Assembly (NCBI GenBank): GCA_946406115.1
Contig: OX291544.1
Span: 10,850,001-10,914,000 of the forward strand
DNA length: 64,000 nucleotides
Reading direction: 5' to 3'
DNA from: Apoda limacodes
Taxonomy: Eukaryota > Arthropoda > Insecta > Lepidoptera > Limacodidae
Shown here one piece after another: positions 31,858-42,023 of the stretch. Position 1 is the stretch's first letter, and every line of letters begins with the position of its first letter. The translations under genes were made by a program, and so were the position numbers. Below the pieces are notes generated by a model. That model saw only the letters and a list, made by a program, of their open reading frames with translations. It searched no databases and had not been told where the DNA came from.

Positions 31858-32150
31858 CCTTATCAGCCTCATACGTCCCCACTGCTGGGGCACGGCCTAT
31901 TCTCAACGAGGGCGATTAGGGCTATAGCCCACACGCGGACCCAGTGCGGATTGTGGACTTCATATACGTCTTTTTTGTTTTTTTTGACATATGCAGGTTT
32001 CCTCACGATGTTTTCCTTCACCGAAAGCCAGTGGTGTGAATAATCAATGTACTTGAGATATTAAGAAAAAGACTCATTGATACACGCCAGGTCTCGAACC
32101 TCGGCCACGCAGGACGCAAAGTGAAATCGAAACCCGTCAGCCACCATCGA
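31858..32150 (-). mobile_element. tRNA-derived SINE
   Basis: Same family as 27519-27795. Element strand: B box GGTTCGAGACC, CTGGCGTGTATCAATGAG, GGTGAAGGAAAACATCGTG, CACAATCCGCACTGGGTCC and CCAGCAGTGGGGACGTATGA. Both tail and head are present, so it is close to full length. Confidence 0.8.
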
Positions 32151-32547
32151 CTGTAAAATGTAAAATGCTCTCATCTTATTTGATAGCCATATTTAGTGAC
32201 ACAATAGTGACTATTGCTAGTCGACAAGCGTTCTCCGGGCAATGGGCAGCGAGGTGTCACATTGCAATGCCTATTACAACACGGTCCTCGCATGTCGAAC
32301 CACACCACTAATTGTGAATGTGGCTGTCACTGAGTTCTAGTGTCAATTACTGTGACACTGAGGTTAGAAGGGGACTGTTGAGCTTTACGTTTTCATACAA
32401 AATTCGTTAACGTAATTCTCAAACCTAAACCTTAAAACATACCTAAAGTTTTGATTTTAACCATATTTAAAAATGCAGATAATTTTAAAACCTTGGTACA
32501 TTTTTCTAACGTTTCATTATCTAATACAGCCTTTTTAAAATGATATT
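32151..32547. other. Unassigned sequence, possible small palindromic element
   Basis: TAGTGACACAATAGTGAC near 32191 and GTGTCAATTACTGTGACACT near 32341 pair only in part, so no MITE is claimed. Confidence 0.3.
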
Positions 32548-32605
32548 CGAAGTTGAGCAACGTTGGGTTTGGTCAGTAAGAGAATGGGTGACCGCTTAGC
32601 GACAC
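32548..32605 (+). ncRNA. 5S-rRNA-like segment (pseudogene or 5S-derived SINE head)
   Basis: CGAAGTTGAGCAACGTTGGG followed by TTTGGTCAGTA, five diverged bases and ATGGGTGACCGC. This is the central and 3' part of 5S rRNA, including the internal Pol III control region (A box, intermediate element and C box). The 5' third of 5S is not recognisable upstream and the 3' stem is lost after ACCGC, so it is not a functional 5S gene. Either an isolated 5S pseudogene or the head of a SINE3-type element. The next 100 bp are T-rich with no clear LINE tail. Confidence 0.7.
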
Positions 32606-33803
32606 ACTTTTGTTATTGTTTGTGTTTGTAAATTCAGTTATTTTTTTTTGTCAAAAAGAGTGGAATACTTGTCTATCTCGTATATAGACAAAAAGCAAGT
32701 ATAACTATATATTATACAGACTCTACTTTGATTTCACTAGAATTTAATAAAATAATATTCTTGGAGAAGAACGGGCGTGTTTAAAAACAGCTTAGTTTCA
32801 ATGCAGCTTTTTTTTTCCATTTTGCATTCCTATGTTTTATAAAAAGAGTATTATAATTATACCTCAAGGAAGTTTTTAATCTTGAATTAATTATACCTCT
32901 TATTGTAAATGATCATAATAAAATATCATAAGGTCAGCCTTATTTACCCTGGTATGACATTTTATGGGTAGAAAAGGGTGCCAACGGAGCTCTATTATTA
33001 AGACCACGCTGTCTGTTTATTTGTCTGCCTGTCTGTTTAAGCTTTAATGGGCTTTATATTTGAAACCGAATTGGCAGAATGTGTTATTACAGCGGATAAC
33101 ACATATTTGACAAATAATAATATTAAAAATATATTTAAGCATGGTCTCCGTACAAGAAACTACATGTTATTGTTCTATAGCAAAAACGATTATACATACA
33201 AGCTTAAAACTTAAAACGATTAAAGTGTAAGCTCTCAATCAATACAATTATTAAAACAGTTATACAAGTAATAATGATTACGTGGTCTGCTGCGTAATTA
33301 CCAAGTATGCGCGCCACGTAAAAAGAAACTTCGCACACCACGTGTTTATAGGTCCCTTACACAGTGGGGCGAAGGGGCAGCGCAAGATACGGCGACAGCG
33401 TATGTGCCGTAGTTGCCTCACCTTAATAAACGTATAACTATTCTTGTGAGTGACTGTACAGCTGTGCAAACACCCCACTTTTATTGCTCGCAAGTCTCTA
33501 TTTACACGGCGCGCACTATAACAATAAGAAACAAGCGCAGAACCTCAACATCTATTTCAATTATTTAGTATGTGAAAGACGTGACAAAAATATCAAGACA
33601 TAGAAATATTTTAACGTGCCATAAGTAACCTCATTCTAATATAATTATGAAGTAGGTAACAAATAAATATATATTTAAAGATTTATGTATTTTTCGTCTC
33701 TTTCTGTCACGCATCACGCATACGCTGTTTTTTTGCATCACCAACTCTTTATTCTCAAAAAAAAGCTGCTTTGATAGGGCCAAGTTCCTCATGTTTAAAA
33801 AAC
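32606..33803. other. Unassigned sequence
   Basis: 32990-33030 (GACCACGCTGTCTG) looks like a scrap of the short interspersed repeat family. 33280-33480 is more GC-rich. No gene. Confidence 0.35.
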
Positions 33804-34246
33804 CGGCCAAGTGCGAGTCGGACTCGCGCACGAAGGGTTCCGTACCATTATCTATAAAAACGGCCAAAAAATCAAATTTGTTGTATGGGAGTCCCCTTAA
33901 ATATTTGTTTTATTTTAAATTAATTATTTATTTTTAAAGTGTATATATAACAAAATATTCTGTGGATATTTCAAGTGTCTACCTGTTGCCGTTATTAATA
34001 TCAACCAAAACGAGCAAAAAAATCACGTTTGTTTTATGGGAGCTCCTTAAATATTTATTTTATTCTGTTCTTTAGTATTTGTTGTTATAGCGGCAACCGA
34101 AATACATCATCTGCGAAAATTTTAACTTTCTAACTATCACGGTTCATGAGATACTGTAGCCTGGTGACAGAACGGCAGACGGACGGACAGCAAAGTCTTA
34201 ATAAAAGGGTCCCGTTTGTTACCCTTTGGGTACGGAACCCTAAAAA
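33804..34246 (+). repeat. Short interspersed repeat (GGCCAAGTGCGAGTCGG family), long variant
   Basis: Starts CGGCCAAGTGCGAGTCGGAC, ends GGTACGGAACCCTAAAAA. It has the same duplicated central block as the minus copy at 23427-23853: TTGTATGGGAGTCCCC and later TTTTATGGGAGCTCC, separated by about 160 bp with GTGGATATTTCAAGTGTCTAC. Confidence 0.8.
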
Positions 34247-34383
34247 ACACATTAATTTGACAAAATAATTAACATGTGTGCAATTGAAATATCTTCAATT
34301 ACATGATTGATACTTATCAGCTTTTGCTTTGGCTCATAATAAAATATATAGTCATATCTTATTTAATTCCCGCCTTAATTTCC

Positions 34384-34391
34384 ATTTAGAC
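34384..34391. repeat. Left 8-bp target-site duplication of hAT (ATTTAGAC)
   Basis: Identical to 36752-36759. An 8-bp duplication is the hallmark of hAT insertion. Confidence 0.9.
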
Positions 34392-34479
34392 TAGGGTTGC
34401 CATAAGTGTGAGGACTCAGACCGGGACATTTCAACAAAAACCAGTAAAGGAACTTTTATTTTAGTTATAACGCATAACG

Positions 34480-35362
34480 CTGGACTCCAAACTTCAATGG
34501 GGTCCTCATATTCATAACCTAGCCAAAAAACTTAGCTCTGCTGTGTATGCGATCAAGAAAATAAGACAATTGACCGATGTCGACACTGCAAAAATAGTAT
34601 ATTTTAGCTATTTCTATAGTTTAATAACATATGGTATCCTATTGTGGGGTAGCGCTGCTGATGTAAATACAATATTTTTGTTACAAAAAAGGGCAATTCG
34701 TGCTATTTATAAATTAGGATCTAGGATATCTCTGAGGGATAGGTTTAGGGAAGTAAAAATTTTAACTTTAGTGTCGCAGTACATATATGAAAATCTTTTA
34801 TATGTACATAAAAATATCAATAGTTTCAGCAAGAAAAGTGACGTTCACAAAGTAAATACTAGAAGTAAAAATAAGCTGTTGGTGCATGATACACGTCTAC
34901 ACAAAATAAGTAACTCTTTTATGGGGCAATGTATACACTTTTACAACAAAGTTCCCAATAAAATTCAAAATCTATCAATAAGTAAATTTAAATCTTTTAT
35001 CAAGCAGGTACTTTGTAAAAAGGCATACTACAATATTTCAGACTATGTAAATGATAAAAATCCTTAGGACTGATGATGCTCAATTACAGGATGCATAGGT
35101 AACCCAAATTAAAATGGAAAAAACATAAAATTGTACGACTAAAATTTTTTTTATATAAAACATGTATTATTGATAGTGTTTTTAAAAGAGTAACTATCGA
35201 GTTTCTTGCCGGATTCTTCTCGGTAGAAATCAACAACATTGTGAACCGGCGGGAAGGTGGGAGGGTTCAAAAAATAATATTTTATAACTTTGACGATTCA
35301 AAAGTGATTGTAAAAGCCTTATTTGAATAAACCATTTTGACTTTGACTTTGACTTTGACTTT
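34480..35362 (+). mobile_element. LINE 3' fragment nested inside hAT, (TTTGAC)n tail
   Basis: 5'-truncated copy beginning inside ORF2 (reads LDSKLQWGPHIHNLAKKLSS), followed by the ORF at 34543-35067, a 3' UTR and a tandem TTTGAC tail at 35335-35362. It is nearly identical in its 3' half to the minus copy at 2793-3335, so both are recent. No clear target-site duplication was seen: left flank GTTATAACGCATAACG, right flank ATTACTACAATAGG. Confidence 0.9.
34543..35067 (+). pseudogene. LINE ORF2 C-terminal region, 174 codons
   Basis: Open from an internal Met: MYAIKKIRQLTDVDTAKIVY, LITYGILLWGSAAD (the Y-G-x-x-x-W-G motif of the LINE C-terminal region), FLLQKRAIRAIYKLGSRISL, then SFMGQCIHFYNKVPN and the end YVNDKNP. 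The last codons differ from the 3.1 kb copy, where two more residues follow: here a TGG codon appears as TAG. The region follows the RT domain and has no catalytic motifs. The true upstream part is lost by 5' truncation. The frame is otherwise undamaged, which supports a young insertion. Confidence 0.85.
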
Positions 35363-35467
35363 ATTACTACAATAGGTCACTTTAAAGGTTTTGTCCTTGC
35401 CTAAACACAAAACAACTTTTAACACAGCCATTCAATGCCAGCCACCCGCTAGTCGGGTTTTTTGCGG

Positions 35468-35568
35468 CCTACCGAGAAACGCTAATCGATATTTCTCCTT
35501 TCTTTCGCTCTCAAGTGAATTATATGAGGTGCGAAAGGGAAAGTATCGTAATGCGTTTCCCGGTAGCC
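35468..35568. repeat. Inverted repeat about 40-bp arms inside the hAT
   Basis: Left arm 35468-35508 (CTACCGAGAAACGCTAATCG then TTTCTTTCGC) pairs with right arm 35531-35568 (GCGAAAGGGAAAG then ATGCGTTTCCCGGTAG), with several mismatches and indels. Either a small MITE nested in the hAT or part of the hAT itself. Confidence 0.55.
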
Positions 35569-36006
35569 CTTCTGTTTGTTAGCGCTTTTCGCTACAAAGG
35601 CGAAAATGCTCGTTATCTTCTACGAACGCAGCGTGTAGCATGCGCTGCCGCTGATTGTGTTAATTCTGATAATTTTACAAAATATTGATAAAAATAAATA
35701 ATTTTACGAAATGAACATTAATTATCTATAAAGTAAGTATCTATCTATCAACATTTTTTTAATTAGCACACTATGTAATCAACAAACATAAAATTATCAC
35801 AGTGTATTTTTTTTAATAAATCCAAAATATAATCAACAAAATTCAATATAACATTATCTATCCATAGCATTGTAATTTTTAAATTGACACAAAATACAAC
35901 CATCAAATATCCTCATTTATGCATGACATTTTTGTCTTATTCTTATTACAAAATATAATAAATTAATCAACAAATATAAAATCCAGCGGTAAGGAAGTTT
36001 CTTAAC

Positions 36007-36222
36007 CTAATTTTTGCCGGTTTTTTGGGCCCATTCATACATGTCAGATGTTCCCGCTTTACGTAGCAACTTTTTTTGGGACTTCACGTACTTTTAAAAC
36101 TCAATGCATGTCATCTTGGAGTTGTACATGCACTGAATTATACTCTGAACTGTCCCCACAGCGAGCTGGTTCCTCTCTTTAGTCCACTGCGAGGTTATCA
36201 CTGAAAATACCCGCTCCACATG
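36007..36222 (-). pseudogene. hAT transposase C-terminal (dimerisation) remnant
   Basis: Minus-strand reading gives ERVFSVITSQWTKERNQLAV then TVQSIIQCMYN, the ERxFS...W..ERNxL pattern of the hAT C-terminal dimerisation domain. An in-frame stop follows IEF, and the sequence then continues KYVKSQKKLLRKAGTSDMYE to a stop at 36007-36009. The catalytic core upstream is missing or unreadable. Presence of this domain inside ends with an 8-bp TSD firmly supports the hAT call. Confidence 0.8.
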
Positions 36223-36751
36223 TGCATATCATTAAAGAGTTATATTTATCGCGATTATTTTAACTGTATATCGTGATTAGAATTTTTTACATAAAAGTAT
36301 TCAAATATTTTTTAATTTTCACGCTTCTTAGGTCGATTTCGCTCGAGAAGTAACGATACTAGGTATCAACTGAATGTATAAAATCGATATAAAATATCGA
36401 TACATTAGTAAAAAAATATCGATAAAGATAAGTCACATAGTGGGCTTGATAGCGTGCCAATGCGCTCTTGCTCTGTCAACGCTGAGAGTCCGCGATCCCG
36501 ACATGCGATGACACTGTTAGCGTAAATTCGTAAATCATGAACGGACAAGTGTCAGCGCTTACGTCGTTCTATCCACGTACGATTAGCCTAGCTAGTAAGA
36601 GCGCGTTTATTGTAGGCATATTACTGTTTACCAAGTCCAGCCCTCTGTTAAAGAACTATGATTTTTAAAGCGTTACAATTTGCTTATCGACCGGGACACC
36701 ATGCTTCAAACCGGGACATGTCCCGGCGTACCGGGACGTATGGCAACCCTA

Positions 36752-36759
36752 ATTTAGAC
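36752..36759. repeat. Right 8-bp target-site duplication of hAT (ATTTAGAC)
   Basis: Its last three bases (GAC) are also the first bases of the adjacent MITE, so the hAT inserted across that MITE's left edge. Confidence 0.85.
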
Positions 36760-37152
36760 CGCATCCACACCGGCCGGTGGCTTACTTAGCGCCTAGAGGT
36801 TAGATGGTTGCCTGGTTACTTGTTCAAAGATAATTGTAAACTAGCTACATGTCAGGCGACTAGCTAGGCAGTAAGCTTAGCGCTTCGCTAGGTGCTTGGC
36901 TGGACACCTAGTTTACTGCCTGGTGTGTATCTAAGTAAACAAATGTGTTTGACAGAAACTAGAAAGATATGTTTGGTATCACGAAGCTAATGACTAGCTA
37001 CGCGTGGCCATCGTCTTTGGGTGTCGCTAGACGCTAAGCGAGGCGCCCAGCAAGGCGATAAGCAAGCCAGCAAGTACCTATCCTAGTGACTTACCAGGGG
37101 TATATCACACCTCTGGGCGCTAAGTAATCCACCGGCCGGTGCGGACGCGGCC
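36757..37152. mobile_element. MITE, PIF/Harbinger-like (396 bp)
   Basis: Inverted ends of about 44 bp with five mismatches: left GACCGCATCCACACCGGCCG, right complement GGCCGCGTCCGCACCGGCCG, both continuing GTGG-TTACTTAGCGCC. TTA flanks both ends (36754-36756, also present left of the hAT, and 37153-37155), fitting the TWA target duplication of PIF/Harbinger. The interior is rich in CTAG, GCTTAGCGC and AGCGAGGCGCC motifs that can fold. No ORF. Confidence 0.7.
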
Positions 37153-37302
37153 TTAGTTTTGCAATCATACTATGTTGAACTCATAATTTGACCAGGACTG
37201 ACCTAGAACTGTATAGAACAGTATGATTTTGTGGCAAACAGATAGCTAAATAATACTTAATAGTACTTTTTAACACGAGTGATAGTTTGTTAACAGAACA
37301 AC

Positions 37303-37441
37303 TTCCTATGGGGTTTTTCAAGAAAGAAGTTGTTAGATTTTTGAAGGGTTGGCAATGCGCGCATAATGCTCCGGATATTGCAAGCGTCCAAAGGTTGCGG
37401 TTCGTTAGCTTGTTTGCCACTTTAGTGGTACAAATAAAAAT
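37303..37441 (+). mobile_element. Jockey-like LINE 3' end, 5'-truncated
   Basis: Reads PMGFFKKEVVRFLKGWQCAH, the terminal residues of the family, followed by the short 3' UTR TTGTTTGCCACTTTAGTGGT and an A-rich tail. Compare the minus copy at 56.2 kb with GVFKKEVGFLKGWQRA. Confidence 0.75.
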
Positions 37442-38248
37442 CCTCTGTTCTGCACTAGGTACCCATCTTGTTTATGTATATTCATGTTATGTGATGTTCA
37501 CTTTTGTAAAAAATAAATAAAAGGCATGATAGCAATCTTGTGAAAATGAATCACAACCCAGAAAACACGAAGCGCGATCTATTTATTAATTAAGTGCCAT
37601 CTAGCGGAATCGTGACGCACTTCTTTAATGAGACATCAGAGTATGAGACTGGTTTTGAATTTGAAAATTGAAGGACGAAAGCATAATGATAGATTATCAC
37701 GCCTTGTTCTTACATTAATGAAAAAGCTACAACGAAGACAGTATCAAAAACATAGACACTAATGACACTCTGGAGATACTTTTATTAAGAATTGAAAAGA
37801 GCATAACTCTTAAAATATATCGTCATTCTAAAGAACCACTTTACCTTTATTCCGAAATTCCATAGGAATTTCAGAAAAAGATTTATAAAATTCAAATTTC
37901 AATGTAGAATTTCTGAGTATCTCTCAAACGTACTGTTACAGTCACTAATAGGCTCGTTAAGTCACAAATCTAGGAATGGCTTCTCTTGAGTAAGAGTACC
38001 TACCTACTTCAGACAGAAAAGAAATATAAGACTTGAAGTGAATCTGAGTTCATTTACCACTCCAATAAACAAGTTGTGGTTGTTATATACAGTAAAGTTT
38101 TTTCGAAACAGCTATAATTTTATTTTTTAGTACTTTTTATTCGAAAACTTTACGCAGATATCTTAAATATATATTATAATCAACAGATACTATATGTTAT
38201 AACAGACTATAAGAAATATGCATATAGGCATAAAACATACTTGGTTGG
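37442..38248. other. Unassigned sequence
   Basis: Nothing recognised. Confidence 0.4.
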
Positions 38249-38535
38249 TTTTTTAGGGTTCCGTACCCAAAGGGTAAAAAACAGGACCCTATTACTAAGA
38301 CTCCGCTGTCCGTCTGTCCGTCTGTTATCAGGCTGTATCTCATGAACCGTGATAGTTAGACAATTGAAATTTTAACAGATGATGTATTTCTGTTGCAGCT
38401 ATAACAACTAATATTAAAAACCAGAATAAAATAATTATATAAGGGGGTTCCCATACAACAAACATGATTTTCTGCCGTTTTTAAAGATAATGGTACGGAA
38501 ACCGTTGTGCGTGAGTCCGACTTGCACTTAGCCGA
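38249..38535 (-). repeat. Short interspersed repeat (GGCCAAGTGCGAGTCGG family), short variant
   Basis: Plus strand TTTTAGGGTTCCGTACCCAA at left, GAGTCCGACTTGCACTTAGC at right. It lacks the extra 160-bp segment of the 23.4 and 33.8 kb copies. A TCCGTCTGTCCGTCTGT run lies inside. Confidence 0.8.
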
Positions 38536-38860
38536 TTCTTTTATTAATTCCAGATACTGAACTACAACCAAGGGTCTTTAATTTGTGCTTCAGGATGTTA
38601 ATACGTCAATAACACAAATAGTTTCAAAACCTATATGAATTCCTAATTATGTACCCAATTATCAAATTTTTGTGTCAAAATCTATCTAAAAAATCTTTTA
38701 TACAAACATTGTCCTGGCAATTACAAACACAACGAAAAATAAATCAGTCAAAATGAGCTATTATCAATAGATACTCATACATGAACCAAATTTTTTTTAT
38801 TTACATACATTTTAGCCAGTTGGAGAATCAGATTGAGAGAGAGATTGGAGAAAAGTGACA
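38536..38860. other. Unassigned AT-rich spacer
   Basis: Nothing recognised. Confidence 0.4.
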
Positions 38861-39088
38861 GACTAGCTTTTTGTCCGGCAGACAGCTGCTCTGATAGCAT
38901 GAACATTAATGCTGGTGTGCAGGACGCAGGCTCTGTGCTGTCTTCTACCCTGTTTTTACTGCATATCAATGACATGTTGGACATCAACAACATGCATTGC
39001 TATGCAGATGACAGTACTGGAGATGCTTATTACACGGGCCGTGCAAACATCCCTCGTTCCGTTGTGAAAAAAACTGCGGAGAACTTGG
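38861..39088 (+). pseudogene. Jockey-like LINE RT fragment
   Basis: Encodes LAFCPADSCSDSMNINAG, then SVLSSTLFLLHINDMLDINN and MHCYADDSTGDAYYTGRANI: RT motifs B and C with catalytic YADD. The usual PQG of motif B reads QDAG here. It is bounded on both sides by unrelated sequence, lacks both ends of the element, and cannot function. Confidence 0.8.
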
Positions 39089-39638
39089 GACCACATTTGC
39101 ACAGTTTAGTTTCCACGTAAAATTTCAAATTTTATCGTGTTTTTTGTGCTGGCAACTCTGAAGTCTACAAACCAGAAATATAATTTGACGTTTTGTCAAA
39201 TTGTAATAGACAAACACTTTAACAAAAAAAAATACATTAGTTTGAATTCGAACATCGAATACAGGTTATTAATTGATATAGGTAAGTTCTATATTAGCAC
39301 TAATTTTTTATAGTTTTTTATTATTATTTCCGGTGTTTCTTATTTTCTACATATGAAGCAACTCTCTTCGCCTACAAAAAAGTGAAATCTGATATAGAAA
39401 GTATAAATATGACATGTTTATTTGTACGAAAATAGTATATAGCAGATATGGGATGCTATGCAGTCGTACGAATCTGGGTAGGGCATCCCATAATTGGCAT
39501 TCAATTTGTGTAATTTTTTTTCCGATAATGACTTATGATGCAGTAAAGGTTATGTTATATCATGAGGGTTTTTGTAGATAAATAAAAAAATGGTTTATTG
39601 TTAAATATTGTTTAGTCTTATAACTAAACATATCGTTA
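39089..39638. other. Unassigned sequence
   Basis: No gene or repeat recognised. Confidence 0.4.
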
Positions 39639-39953
39639 CAAGCTTTTCCCTACGGGTTCACCCACCCTAAATTCGGTTATCGGTAGTAAGATTTTAATTT
39701 CAATAGCAAAAATATAGAAAAAAACCGACTCACACTTTACGTTTTCAAGTAGCCTATATCCTCCACCGGAACTCAAACTATCCATACCAAATTTGCCCGC
39801 AGTTTCACCCTCCCTAAATTCGACTATCGGTGTAGGATTTCAACGGCAACTCCTCAATTGGAGAAATAAACCGACTCCATACAGCGGTTTAGGCGTGAAG
39901 AGGTAACAGACAGACAGACAGAGTTAATTTTGCATTTATAATATTAGTATGGA
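39639..39953 (-). mobile_element. Helitron-like element with internal duplication (315 bp)
   Basis: Minus strand starts TCCATACTAATATTATAAAT after A. The 3' end reads GGGAAAAGCTTG in place of the expected CTAG, a one-base change. It holds two related blocks (AAATTCGGTTATCGG and AAATTCGACTATCGG on the plus strand), as in the 17.0 kb copy, and a CAGACAGACAGACAGA run. Confidence 0.7.
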
Positions 39954-41264
39954 TAGTATGGACTAGTATGGCTGGTTGCAGTTATTTTTATTCAAGACAT
40001 TAAAAATCAATAATGCATTATCTGGTACTGCTGCTGCTGGTTGAAGAAGGAGGTTCAGGCCATAGTCTACCTACCACGCTGGCCTAGTGAATGTTGGCGA
40101 AGATTTTCGTGCTAGTGCTCACTTAAATGTCAAAATTTTTAAACCCCTGAATCTGCTTAGCAACTGCTGTCTTACAGAAACAGCCAGGACCGTTACTTCC
40201 CCGAATGGAAACCTTCTCACAAAAAGATGTAAAAGCATAATATATTGTACTGCTCAAACTTATATCTGTTGCCTAAAATGTATCTCTCTAAACAAAGATA
40301 GAAATTCAGTTTTAAATATTTAATTTCCTACACTTTGTAAAATATTGTTTTTTTTGAAGCCAGTCTTAATAAGGATCAACTTAACTATACTAATATTAAA
40401 TACAAGATAGCAAACCCAATTTTCGCATATTAAATATTGATCAATTTACGTCTTCCATTTCTTAAATTTTAACTTTATTCTGAATTTATCAGCAAATACA
40501 TACTTACCTTATTAATATTATTCAGTTCATTACAATTATCAATATTGGTAGAATGATAAATAGAAAACACGAGAACATACACAATAATTTTCTCCAGCAT
40601 ATACATAGATTCATATTTGGAATTAAGAACTATATTCCCACAAACGCATACTGTACCGTATATGAACAACATGTTTTATTAGCTCTAAAAAAAAACGGGC
40701 CAAATATTTTTTATTTCATTTTAGATTCTTTATAGATACTTTGGGTTCAAATCCATGACATATTTTTTTTACAATGATCCATTAAATAAAATGTAACCTA
40801 ACCCTGCTATGTTAAAGTAAGGTCATAGGTAGGTGTATGTATAAGTATTATACTTATTATTTAAGCTTTTTAATGGTAAAAAAAATTTATTCTTGAGATT
40901 GTTCTGTCAAGGTGATTAATTTCACTTAGTTATAGCTTTAATTAATAAATAGACTTCCGTTTGGTGTTAACTGTGTTAATGAAGCTTTGTTTACCTGACT
41001 TCATTAAAACCACAAGCTCGTTAAAGGAACTTGTTACAACATTTTCAGTACTCCTAAAGAAATTGAAGCCTTCAAATGTTTATTCTCACTTAAGTATAAT
41101 TAAATCGTTACCGTTGTTTAAAATTGTTTACTTACGTAATATTTTCTTAAAATACCTCTAATTATTGCTCATAAAATATAATATATACTACAAGAAAAAT
41201 ATTTTTTTCATTTAATTTTTATTCTATTTAAAAATACAATAAACAGATGGCTGTTCAATGTATG
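39954..41264. other. Unassigned sequence with one repeat scrap
   Basis: 40035-40090 (GAGGTTCAGGCCATAGTC, CACGCTGGCCTAGTGA) resembles a lepidopteran SINE body. ORFs at 40087, 40475 and 40961 have no recognisable features. Confidence 0.35.
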
Positions 41265-41478
41265 GATATCTTCTCCACAAAAATTTTTTTTTCTCAATTT
41301 TCATAACATATCTGCAAGGCAGTACACAAAAGACACATCTTAAATTTTATAAGAATCATTTAAAGATTAATAAGACTGTGACATACGGACGGATGGATAT
41401 GGCGAATTTGATATGATATAACTAAAAATTTACGGTTTTCGCAATCCTTTATCTGTGCTATAAGACTTTACTTCGTAC
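41265..41478 (+). repeat. Interspersed repeat with GACATACGGACGGA motif, left flank of gypsy
   Basis: Homologous to 55965-56165: CACAAAAGACACATCTTAAA and GACTGTGACATACGGACGGA. Family unknown. Confidence 0.55.
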
Positions 41479-41727
41479 TGTTATACCGGAGATCCGGTAC
41501 GGGTTTTTAAAAAAAGAAATTAAGTCACAAATAAAACTAATTTAATTATAATTCAATAGAATACAATGTGAAATTAAGGATGAGCAAATGTCTGTACGCG
41601 ACAATGGGTAACGGGGAACTGGCTGTCCGTCAGTCGGTTTGTTCTAGGTTCTAAAACTGATGACTAAGGGAAAGGTTTCGTGTTTGTTAAGGGTTGGCAT
41701 TTCTACATACTATTTAAGGGTGTTATA
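41479..41727 (-). repeat. 3' LTR of gypsy element
   Basis: Matches 49245-49493 over nearly its whole length. On the element strand the U3 start reads TATAACACCCTTAAATAG, whereas the other LTR starts TGTTATACCCTTAAATAG, so the first seven bases are inverted. The element-strand 3' end, CTCCGGTATAACA, is canonical. Confidence 0.92.
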
Positions 41728-41740
41728 CCCCCCGCCTAAG
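41728..41740 (-). other. Polypurine tract (plus-strand primer)
   Basis: Element strand AGGCGGGGGG directly before the 3' LTR. The position next to the LTR is that required for plus-strand DNA priming. Confidence 0.75.
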
Positions 41741-42023
41741 AGTAAACTTTCGCGTTTGAGGCGAAGTTTACTAAGTATTAGTTTATTCGGACACGAGGGA
41801 GTGGGATACTTTTTTGACTGCTGGTGAAGGTTTCAGGTGTTGTAGGAGGAATAGGGGTTCTAGTTGTGGGCAGACATTTGCGCATTTTACAATAATAGAC
41901 AAGTAAACAGAACACAGTTACAAAGAAAATACACTGAAATACATGAAAAGTTACACTATAATAATTGCTATATCTAATTAAATGAGGTTCAGCTATAATT
42001 TTGTCTTATTGATCGACTATTTT

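Larger units (their letters stand above)
34392..36751 (-). mobile_element. hAT-superfamily DNA transposon, 2360 bp, with nested LINE
   Basis: The 13-bp terminal inverted repeats are identical, TAGGGTTGCCATA at the left and its complement at the right, bounded by the exact 8-bp duplication ATTTAGAC. CCGGGAC motifs near both ends (34421; 36691, 36711, 36731, plus an inverted one at 36720) look like subterminal transposase-binding repeats. A transposase C-terminal remnant lies on the minus strand at 36007-36222. A LINE fragment (34480-35362) is inserted near the left end. Without the LINE the element is about 1.48 kb, shorter than autonomous hATs, so it was a deleted copy. Confidence 0.92.

Noticed and set aside
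32151..32400. MITE with GTGACAC inverted ends
   Set aside because: Pairing between the two ends is partial and no target duplication could be found.
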